From Candidatus Poribacteria bacterium (GTDB lineage Bacteria; Poribacteria; WGA-4E; WGA-3G), in NCBI GenBank assembly GCA_007571355.1, contig RKRO01000547.1, forward strand, positions 1 to 6,494: a DNA stretch of 6,494 nt, read 5' to 3'. Both the position numbers and the translations under genes were made by a program. Position 1 is the stretch's first letter. Each line of letters starts with the position of its first letter. Of this stretch, positions 1 through 5,534 are shown in pieces. The notes under the pieces are model-generated. The model was not told the DNA's origin, searched no databases, and was given only the letters and a program-made list of their open reading frames with translations.

Positions 1-5
1 AAAAT

Positions 6-572
6 ATGAAAAAAAATGGTATCATGTTAACGCTTGGACAAATTGCGACAGGCGGCATTCTTGGATGGGTAGGCGGTTGGGTCTGCCTGTTTATATTTGA
101 GGATTTCATTTGGCAGGTGTTGATCGATGATCGAATTCGCCACGGTTTCTGGGTGGGTCTGCTCCTGCTCATTGCGATGGGTGTCACGTATGGCGTTGCC
201 GTTGTGGGCGCGAGCGTGGGCATGCGTTTTGTGAGTCAGAAATTCGGTGTAGATGTGCCGTTAAAACGGCTTTGTTCGGGTGCGTTTTTGGGGCCGCCAG
301 CTGTCGTCGGTTTGCTTGCGTTGCTTAACGTGCCGTGGGAGATATTTGGTGAACCAAACCTAATTTTGGCGTTGTTAATCCCAATGTTAAAGTTACTTGC
401 GTATGTTGTTTCGTTGCCGATGCGCGGCTGGGTGTCCGTCGGCTTACCCGTCGAAGTTTGGTATATCCTTTCTATCCCTGTTGGTGCGATATTGGGATAC
501 AGGACAGCAGCTGAGGGTACCGAGGCGGGTGGTGAAGGCTTTTTCGATAAGCAGGTCCGAGAATTCAATTAA
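6..572 (+). CDS. Polytopic membrane protein of unknown function
   Basis: Encodes 188 residues and is not recognised as a member of a named family. It is very hydrophobic, with about five membrane-spanning stretches near residues 8-31, 47-75, 89-108, 117-137 and 148-165. The turns are rich in Gly and Pro (for example GGILGWVGGW near 16-25 and LGPP at 95-98), and a short polar Glu/Gly tail of about 20 residues ends the protein. No catalytic motif is apparent. The ATG at base 6 is the first in view, but only five bases precede it, so neither a ribosome binding site nor an earlier start can be excluded. It ends 30 bp before purF on the same strand, which suggests co-transcription. That neighbourhood does not assign a function. 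The gene is confidently coding because of its length, composition and lack of a competing frame; its role is unknown. Confidence 0.75.
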   Translation: MKKNGIMLTLGQIATGGILGWVGGWVCLFIFEDFIWQVLIDDRIRHGFWVGLLLLIAMGVTYGVAVVGASVGMRFVSQKFGVDVPLKRLCSGAFLGPPAVVGLLALLNVPWEIFGEPNLILALLIPMLKLLAYVVSLPMRGWVSVGLPVEVWYILSIPVGAILGYRTAAEGTEAGGEGFFDKQVREFN

Positions 573-583
573 GAGCGCATACT

Positions 584-588
584 GGAGG
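584..588 (+). promoter_or_regulatory. Shine-Dalgarno site of purF with long spacing
   Basis: GGAGG lies 14 nt before the purF ATG at 603, longer than the usual 5-10 nt. No ATG, GTG or TTG lies in frame closer to it. The only in-frame codon at ideal spacing that could conceivably start is an ATC at 597-599. The protein N-terminus starting at 603 gives a normal short PurF propeptide, so 603 is kept as the start. Confidence 0.5.
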
Positions 589-602
589 TTTTACCCATCG
601 AA

Positions 603-2006
603 ATGCAATATGATGATAAGCCGAAGGACGAATGTGGGGTCTTTGGTGTCTTTGGTCATCCAAGAGCGGTAGAGTTGACCTATCTGGGGTTACGTTCGCT
701 TCAACATCGGGGGCAAGAGAGCAGCGGCATTGTCGCCTCGGATGGCGAGAGACTCACATATCACCACGGTATGGGGCTCGTTCATTCTGTATTTACTGAT
801 GAGGTGTTAGCGAATTTAACGGGGCATATAGCGATTGGTCACAATCGCTATTCAACTGCAGGGTCAAGCACGCTTGAGAATGCGCAACCGCTGGTCCGAA
901 ATTACAAGCAGGGGCCTCTGGCACTTGGCCACAACGGGAACCTTGTCAATGCGGGCCAAGTGCGCAATCATCTGGAAAATGCGGGTTCTATTTTCAGTAC
1001 AAGTTTGGACACGGAAGTGATTTTCCACTTGATAGCACATTCTCGGAATCAGTCTTTAGAACACAGAATCCTTGATGCACTTCGGAGCGTTCAGGGTGCA
1101 TATTCGTTCGTATGTATGGATAGAGAAACGTTAATGGGTGCCCGCGATGCTTATGGATTCCGACCCCTGTGGATCGGTAGGCTCGGTGATGCGTATGTGT
1201 TGGCTTCTGAGACGTGTGCCTTTGATGTCGTCGAAGCGGAACCGATACGTGAGGTGGAACCCGGGGAATTGGTGTTTATACGTTCAGCGCATCGCGGTTT
1301 GGAGTCGTTGCGTTTTCATAAGCGTGAGTCGTCGTTATCGCAATGTATTTTTGAGTCTATTTATTTGGCGCGTCCGGATAGTCTCATGTTCGGGGAAAGT
1401 GTGAATAACACGCGTCGAGAGTTCGGTAGGCAGTTGGCGCGCGAGCACCCTGTCAAAGCAGATGTCGTTATTCCTGTCCCTGATTCGGCGACAATTGCTG
1501 CGCTTGGATATGCTGAAGAGTCTGGGCTCCCCTTTGATTTAGGGTTGTCTCGGAACACTTTCGTTGGTCGATCGTTCATGAACCCGGCGCAGGATATCCG
1601 TGAATTGATGGTTAAGGTGAAGTTGAACCCCGTGCGTGACGTGTTGAGTGGCAAACGGGTGGTCCTTGTAGATGATTCTATTATGCGTGGGACAAATAGC
1701 AGAAAACTTATTAAAATCGTTCGGCAGGGCGGTGCGACAGCCGTACACCTCCGAATTGCATCGCCTCCAAATAAATTCCCCTGCTTCTACGGCGTAGACA
1801 CACCGACCCGGGGTGAATTAATTGCAAGTTCGCACACGATTGAGGAGATACGCAGGTACATCCGTGCCGACAGCCTCGGTTATTTGAGTATTGACGGTTT
1901 GTTACAGTCGGTGAAGGCACCGCGCGATTTTTGCACCACCTGTTTTGATGGTGAATATCCGATTCCGCTTATGGAGGACGCTTCGGAACAACTTCCTTTA
2001 ATTTAA
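603..2006 (+). CDS. purF: Amidophosphoribosyltransferase (glutamine PRPP amidotransferase)
   Basis: Catalyses the first committed step of de novo purine synthesis in the cytoplasm: PRPP plus glutamine gives 5-phosphoribosylamine. The protein has 467 residues, normal for the family. Residues 1-10 form a propeptide ending in KDE; Cys11 is the expected N-terminal nucleophile of the class II glutaminase domain (about 11-235). Glutaminase signatures follow: SLQHRGQES at 32-40, GHNRYSTAG at 79-87, LGHNGNLVN at 108-116 and SLDTE at 134-138. The phosphoribosyltransferase domain carries the PRPP loop VVLVDDSIMRGTNS at 353-366. Cys248, Cys394, Cys444 and Cys447 sit in the contexts that bind the 4Fe-4S cluster of the Bacillus subtilis-type enzyme, so this is the propeptide-processed, iron-sulfur form and not the cluster-free E. 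coli form. It follows the membrane-protein gene by 30 bp and precedes a 198-bp gap. Start as discussed under its ribosome binding site. Confidence 0.98.
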   Translation: MQYDDKPKDECGVFGVFGHPRAVELTYLGLRSLQHRGQESSGIVASDGERLTYHHGMGLVHSVFTDEVLANLTGHIAIGHNRYSTAGSSTLENAQPLVRNYKQGPLALGHNGNLVNAGQVRNHLENAGSIFSTSLDTEVIFHLIAHSRNQSLEHRILDALRSVQGAYSFVCMDRETLMGARDAYGFRPLWIGRLGDAYVLASETCAFDVVEAEPIREVEPGELVFIRSAHRGLESLRFHKRESSLSQCIFESIYLARPDSLMFGESVNNTRREFGRQLAREHPVKADVVIPVPDSATIAALGYAEESGLPFDLGLSRNTFVGRSFMNPAQDIRELMVKVKLNPVRDVLSGKRVVLVDDSIMRGTNSRKLIKIVRQGGATAVHLRIASPPNKFPCFYGVDTPTRGELIASSHTIEEIRRYIRADSLGYLSIDGLLQSVKAPRDFCTTCFDGEYPIPLMEDASEQLPLI

Positions 2007-2204
2007 TCGTCAATTGTTAGCGGTTGTATTTTATACGATTTCTAATCCAAGTTGCTCCCAGCGGATTTTGGACAGGGTTGCACCGTTTTTCGGACGCTTG
2101 TGCTATGGCTATAAACAAGGGCAACTCGCGTTATTCCTATATAAAGGCAGATTTAGGAACAGAAATGGTATTAGTGTCTGTTTGGAACCTACAAGGAAAT
2201 TTTT
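2007..2204 (+). other. Intergenic gap between purF and the next gene
   Basis: This 198-bp stretch holds no gene I can support. Two overlapping short open frames run through it into the next gene, but they look like chance readings. A weak stem pairs TTCCTA (2134-2139) with TAGGAA (2154-2159) across a 14-nt loop. No stem followed by a T-run was seen after purF, so termination is not evident. No convincing -35/-10 pair was found, although TATAAA-like hexamers occur near 2110 and 2140. The last part looks like intergenic repeat DNA, but this cannot be tested here. Confidence 0.5.
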
Positions 2205-2525
2205 ATGCTGATTTTCACGCCAAATAAAAAAAGTGGTACCCCGAAAAAACCGAATCCGATGGGGACACCGCAGGGGCAAAATACACTTGTTTCCCTGTTA
2301 ATCTGTGCCATCTTGGGCATGGTTCTGAGTAGGATTCTCCCGCCTGTCATCGAAAAGTTACGCCCTGACATGGATGCGATAGTTGCACAAGAGATCGGTC
2401 TTTACATTGCTTTGGGGGTAAGCAGCGTTGTTTTGGTCGTGAGTCTTCTCAGACCGCGAAAAAAAAGTGTTTCACCTCTTCGTAGATTACTCTTAAAGGA
2501 GCAAGAAAAGTCAGATGGCAGATAA
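2205..2525 (+). CDS. Small two-helix membrane protein, function unknown
   Basis: Encodes 106 residues and matches no family I recognise. A polar, Lys/Pro/Gly-rich N-terminus of about 26 residues is followed by two membrane segments near 28-45 (LVSLLICAILGMVLSRIL) and 63-82. They are joined by a short charged loop (about 46-62), and a strongly basic tail contains RPRKK and RRLLLK. The pattern predicts a helical hairpin with both ends on the same side, most likely the cytoplasm because of the positive charges. The ATG has AAGGA at 2193-2197, 7 nt upstream. Its last 11 bp overlap the start of purM, which implies translational coupling and argues that it is a real gene. A membrane protein wedged into a purine operon is unusual; nothing in the sequence reveals a link to the pathway. 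Confidence 0.75.
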   Translation: MLIFTPNKKSGTPKKPNPMGTPQGQNTLVSLLICAILGMVLSRILPPVIEKLRPDMDAIVAQEIGLYIALGVSSVVLVVSLLRPRKKSVSPLRRLLLKEQEKSDGR

Positions 2526-3555
2526 AAAGCAGTTGACGTACGCGGATGCGGGGGTCTCATTTGAGGCGGAATCTGAGGCGATCACGAAGCTTAGAAGTCT
2601 CGTTAAAACGACGTACCGTCCGGAGGTGCTCAGCGATGTTGGGAGCTTCGGCGGGCTCTTCGCACTGAAAACCTATCGAGAACCAGTTCTGGTATCCAGC
2701 ACGGATAGTGTCGGCACAAAACTAAAAGTTGCGTTTAAGGTTAGGCGGCACGACACTGTCGGCTTTGATATTGTTGCCCATTGCGGTAACGATATTGTTG
2801 TGCAAGGTGCGGAGCCGCTTTTCTTTTTAGATTACATCGGCATTAACAAAGTAGAACCATCGGTGATTGAAGGTATCGTCTCGGGGCTCTCCGAAGGTTG
2901 CCGTGAGATCGGTTGTGCCTTAATCGGGGGTGAGATTGCGGAGATGCCGGATCTCTATGCGCCGGGAGAATATGACTTGGTAGGCACGATTGTCGGTGCT
3001 GTTGGGAGAGACGATTTAATTACAGGCCGTGAAATTACGCCCGGGGATCACCTCATTGGATTAGGTGCTGCAGGTTTGCATACCAACGGATTTTCACTTG
3101 CCCGACGTATCCTATTTAACAGGTGTGGTTATGATGTGGATACCTACCTCCCTGAACTCTCGTCGACGGTCGGCGAAGCCCTCCTTGTGACACACAAAAG
3201 TTACGTGAGATCTGTTCTGGAGCTTCGCAAGGTCTGCAAGATTAAAGGGCTCGCCCATATCACTGGCGGTGGGTTACCTGCGAATGTGCTTCGGATTCTG
3301 CCAGATGGCTGTGTAGCCGATATTCGGAAAGCAACATGGGAAATCCCATCGATTTTTCCGTTTTTGCAAGCGAGTGGGAATGTTGAAGAAGTAGAAATGT
3401 ATAGGGTCTTCAATATGGGGATTGGGATGGTTGTCGTCGTTGCGCCTGATGCTGTTGATGCTGCCTTGGCATCACTGAACGCATCTGGAGAATCTACCTT
3501 CCAGATTGGCGAAGTCGTTGCGGGCGACAAGGGGGTGCACGGTGTCGGTTCCTAA
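2515..3555 (+). CDS. purM: Phosphoribosylformylglycinamidine cyclo-ligase (AIR synthetase)
   Basis: Performs the fifth step of de novo purine synthesis: ATP-dependent ring closure of FGAM to aminoimidazole ribonucleotide, in the cytoplasm, normally as a homodimer. The protein has 346 residues, the usual family length. Family signatures in order are YADAGV at 9-14, the ATP-binding STDSVGTKL at 62-70, NDIVVQGAEPLFFLDY at 92-107, GGEIAEMP at 138-145, GLHTNGFSL at 187-195, AHITGGGL at 247-254 and FNMGIGM at 299-305. One small departure from the common form is DSVGTK in place of DGVGTK. The ATG overlaps the preceding small gene by 11 bp. AAGGAG at 2496-2501 lies 13 nt upstream, somewhat far, so initiation may depend on coupling to the upstream gene. 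purN, a common downstream neighbour, is absent; a FliG-like gene overlaps the 3-prime end instead. Confidence 0.98.
   Translation: MADKKQLTYADAGVSFEAESEAITKLRSLVKTTYRPEVLSDVGSFGGLFALKTYREPVLVSSTDSVGTKLKVAFKVRRHDTVGFDIVAHCGNDIVVQGAEPLFFLDYIGINKVEPSVIEGIVSGLSEGCREIGCALIGGEIAEMPDLYAPGEYDLVGTIVGAVGRDDLITGREITPGDHLIGLGAAGLHTNGFSLARRILFNRCGYDVDTYLPELSSTVGEALLVTHKSYVRSVLELRKVCKIKGLAHITGGGLPANVLRILPDGCVADIRKATWEIPSIFPFLQASGNVEEVEMYRVFNMGIGMVVVVAPDAVDAALASLNASGESTFQIGEVVAGDKGVHGVGS
3531..3544 (+). promoter_or_regulatory. Ribosome binding site and GTG start inside the end of purM
   Basis: AAGGGGG (3529-3535) lies 6 nt before a GTG at 3542-3544 that opens the FliG-like frame. The frame can be extended upstream to a TTG at 3506, but that codon has no comparable Shine-Dalgarno site and would add 12 residues with no FliG resemblance. 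The GTG start gives a 14-bp overlap with purM, the type of overlap seen in translationally coupled genes. Confidence 0.6.
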
Positions 3556-4330
3556 TACAGATGGGCGATCAAGGCTTCCGTTTTTAGGTGAAGCTGCTCT
3601 CCAAGAATTATCAACTTTGCTTGAGGAGACGCATCCGCAAGTTGTTGGGGCGGCGATTCAATGTGCGGAAGATGACGACGCTGCTCTTTTTTTTGTTGTC
3701 TGTACGCAGCTGAAAGGTCAACCTATTGGAAACGCAATTGCTACGCATATCGGAAAAATTTTCGCCATGCTCCCTTTTGATAGACGGGTGAGTGTCGCTG
3801 AGAAAGTGACGCTGACAGAGATTGTCGATGCCGAACGCGCGAGCCAAGTCTGGGACGAACTGGTTGCTAAGATTAAGGAGACGCGCCAAAAAACGACATT
3901 CTTAGGTGAAGGTGCTGCAAATCTTGCTAAATTATTATCCTATATGGATATAACAGAACAGGATCGTTTATTGGAAGCGTTAGCAGTGAGACGCCCTGGG
4001 ATAGTGGGGAACGTTTCTGAAAAGTTGTTTACTTTTGAAGACCTGAGTGCCTTAGGGGATGAAGCAATCAAGACGATCCTGCAAGTGTTAGACAAACCGA
4101 CGATGGCACTTGCTCTGCACAACGCCCCGCCTGCGATACGCGATCGCTTTTTTGAAAATATGTCGGCATCGCAAGCGGAAGCTGTTGAGGCAGAAACTGA
4201 ACAACTGACCTTTGAACAGACGCAGCTTACCGATACAGCTCGCCAATCTGTTGTCAGTTTAGTGCGTAACTTTGCATCGAAAGGGTTGCTAAAAATTGGA
4301 GGAACCCTGGGTGATGCCCGTTTGCTTTAG
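3542..4330 (+). CDS. Stand-alone FliG-like (middle plus C-terminal domain) protein
   Basis: Encodes 262 residues from the chosen GTG start. The C-terminal half resembles the C-terminal domain of the flagellar switch protein FliG: LFTFEDL at 162-168 matches the MFxF region, ALALHNA at 189-195 matches ALALKGA, and RFFENMS at 202-208 matches the K/R-F-x-x-NMS segment. The middle domain is recognisable from THPQ at 30-33 (FliG EHPQ) and from a glycine motif, FLGEGAANLAKLLSYMD, at 120-136. The N-terminal FliF-binding domain of normal FliG (about 330 residues in total) is missing, and there seem to be about 20 extra residues between THPQ and the glycine motif. Against E. coli FliG recalled from memory, torque residues K264, R281, D288, D289 and R297 become H193, S210, A217, E218 and Q226. 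It has no signal peptide or membrane segment, so it is cytoplasmic. It overlaps purM by 14 bp and converges on tonB. It is probably not a motor part; its real role is unknown. Confidence 0.8.
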   Translation: MSVPNTDGRSRLPFLGEAALQELSTLLEETHPQVVGAAIQCAEDDDAALFFVVCTQLKGQPIGNAIATHIGKIFAMLPFDRRVSVAEKVTLTEIVDAERASQVWDELVAKIKETRQKTTFLGEGAANLAKLLSYMDITEQDRLLEALAVRRPGIVGNVSEKLFTFEDLSALGDEAIKTILQVLDKPTMALALHNAPPAIRDRFFENMSASQAEAVEAETEQLTFEQTQLTDTARQSVVSLVRNFASKGLLKIGGTLGDARLL

Positions 4331-4341
4331 CAGTTGTCGGT

Positions 4342-5295
4342 TTAACTATCTTCGAGTTTAAACTCATACGGAATTTGAACATTCTCGAGGCTTATGGCTT
4401 TACCACCCTTCGTCGCAGGACGGAAGGTTGTTTTTTTCAGGGCTTCAATTGCTGCTTCTTCGAGTCCAAATCCGATGCTCGTTATTGCGACAATATCCTT
4501 AGGAATCCCGTTTTCATCAATGGTTGCTGCCAGAATAACGATGCCTTCCTTTTCTGCTTTTTTAGCCGCGTCCGGGTACTTCGGTTCTACCTGAATTTTG
4601 TAGGTAGGCTCAGCAATTCCAGCCTCGGTGTTTATATCGATGTTAACGGATCCAAGTGTGTCATCTGGTGCCGACGTGTCGAGTTTGTCAAGCATTGTTG
4701 GTGCTTCACGCTTGAGTTCAAAAGTTGAGGTTGTCGTTTCGGGTTCGATTGTTGTTGTGGGTTGAACAAAGTTGCGCTCAACGTCTATGATTGCGGGGCC
4801 TTCGCTAACGTCAGGTGCTGTGAGGTCGATTCCTGCATCTGTACCATCGGGAATTGTGAACGCATCATTTGATGGTAATTGTGCGGTGGCTGTCCTTATT
4901 GGCTGCTTGAGGACAGGTTTCTGTTCTTGTTGCTTACTTTCGAACTTTAGCGCTTCTCGTCGTATGAATCGGCGTTTCGCTTTCGGTTCCTCTTTTATCA
5001 TACTGACATCAAATATTTCTCTTTCCTGTTCAATCCGATCAACGATGACAAAAAGGGCGATGAGAATTGCGATAAGCGCGTGAAACGCCATTGCAACTGT
5101 GAACGCTGCGGAGTTCCGTCCGATGTGCTTCTGTGTGATCGTGTGTTTCGGTAAGTTTGCCTGTGCCGTGGAAATGCTGCGCTGTTGGTTGGAATCAAGA
5201 TCAACCTTCTTTAATGCAACGAAACGTTTCGGTTTTTTACGTTCTGCCCGACGTTGTCGCATATCGCTGAGTATGCCGGAAGTTCTGCTGTTCAT
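4342..5295 (-). CDS. tonB: TonB-family energy transducer
   Basis: Encodes 317 residues. Proteins of this type couple the inner-membrane proton motive force, through ExbB/ExbD, to outer-membrane transporters. A single membrane helix lies near residues 64-86 and contains His72, comparable to the functional His20 in the E. coli TonB helix. A long periplasmic linker (about 87-228) is rich in Thr, Glu, Asp and Pro but is not the classic Pro-Lys repeat. The C-terminal TonB domain (about 229-315) has the YP motif at 240-241, GIVILAATIDENG at 251-263 and FRPA at 291-294. The cytoplasmic N-terminus of about 60 residues is very basic and much longer than in E. coli. The ATG has a near-perfect AGGAGG (5304-5309) 8 nt upstream. 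Its stop is 11 bp from the convergent FliG-like gene. No exbB/exbD or receptor gene is in view, so its substrate is unknown. Confidence 0.93.
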   Translation of the reverse strand: MNSRTSGILSDMRQRRAERKKPKRFVALKKVDLDSNQQRSISTAQANLPKHTITQKHIGRNSAAFTVAMAFHALIAILIALFVIVDRIEQEREIFDVSMIKEEPKAKRRFIRREALKFESKQQEQKPVLKQPIRTATAQLPSNDAFTIPDGTDAGIDLTAPDVSEGPAIIDVERNFVQPTTTIEPETTTSTFELKREAPTMLDKLDTSAPDDTLGSVNIDINTEAGIAEPTYKIQVEPKYPDAAKKAEKEGIVILAATIDENGIPKDIVAITSIGFGLEEAAIEALKKTTFRPATKGGKAISLENVQIPYEFKLEDS

Positions 5296-5331
5296 TTCCT
5301 TTTCCTCCTATAAAGAGAAGACGGATAGCCT

Positions 5332-5365
5332 CAGTCTTTGGACACTAATATTGTGGCAATGACTG
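5332..5365 (-). promoter_or_regulatory. Stem-loop in the tonB leader
   Basis: CAGTC (5332-5336) pairs with GACTG (5361-5365). Inside it TTG pairs with CAA and CAC with GTG, separated by one mismatch and a small internal loop, closing a 7-nt AT loop. In the tonB transcript this hairpin would end about 22 nt before the AGGAGG site. No U-run follows, so it is not an intrinsic terminator. It could influence mRNA stability or translation; that is inference. Confidence 0.35.
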
Positions 5366-5401
5366 AAACCGATGTGGCTAAAAAATGCTTGTAGGACTAT
5401 T

Positions 5402-5456
5402 CGTGAGTACTTATGTTAAACGTTAGGAATAACTAAAACGTTTACTAGAACTCACG
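5402..5456. repeat. Long imperfect inverted repeat upstream of tonB
   Basis: The outer arms CGTGAGT (5402-5408) and ACTCACG (5450-5456) are perfect complements. The inner arms GTTAAACGTTAG (5415-5426) and CTAAAACGTTTAC (5433-5445) also pair with small bulges, leaving a 6-nt loop. Each inner arm holds an AACGTT palindrome (5419-5424 and 5437-5442), centred 18 bp apart. It may act as an RNA hairpin in the tonB leader, as a paired operator, or be a small repeat element. No T-run follows on either strand, so it is unlikely to be a terminator. Confidence 0.5.
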
Positions 5457-5500
5457 GAGTATAGGAAAATATTACCATTTTAGCATAAAAATATATCCTA

Positions 5501-5529
5501 ATTATACCATATTTTTATTTTTGTGTCAA
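5501..5529 (-). promoter_or_regulatory. Perfect sigma70-type promoter for tonB
   Basis: On the - strand TTGACA (5529-5524) and TATAAT (5506-5501) match both consensus hexamers exactly. They are separated by exactly 17 bp, and the spacer ends in TGG, which gives an extended -10 element. Transcription would start near 5494 and run leftward into tonB, leaving an untranslated leader of about 200 nt. The -35 box begins only 5 bp past the stop codon of the upstream secreted-protein gene, so tonB appears to have its own strong promoter. Confidence 0.85.
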
Positions 5530-5534
5530 TTTTT

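Noticed and set aside
2005..2043. AATCGT/ACGATT stem after purF as terminator
   Set aside because: Only six pairs around a 24-nt loop and no T-run after it.
2014..2227. Two overlapping short open frames of about 65 residues in the purF-purM gap
   Set aside because: They occupy different frames of the same bases, run into the start of the next gene and have no good ribosome sites; they look like chance readings of intergenic DNA.
3506..3541. TTG start adding 12 residues to the FliG-like protein
   Set aside because: No ribosome site as good as the one before GTG 3542, and the added residues show no FliG similarity.
4340..4365. GTTTAA/TTAAAC stem and the GAGTTTAAACTC palindrome (4354-4365) as a bidirectional terminator between convergent genes
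   Set aside because: AT-only short stem, no T-run, and it lies inside the end of the tonB coding sequence; too weak to call.
4375..5362. Plus-strand open frames of 66-117 residues across tonB
   Set aside because: They mirror the tonB coding strand, have Cys/Ser/Arg-rich translations and lack family motifs; shadows of the real gene.
5380..5385. Run of six A (U-run in the tonB transcript) as attenuator terminator
   Set aside because: It is separated by about 16 nt from the hairpin at 5402-5456 and no GC-rich stem precedes it directly.
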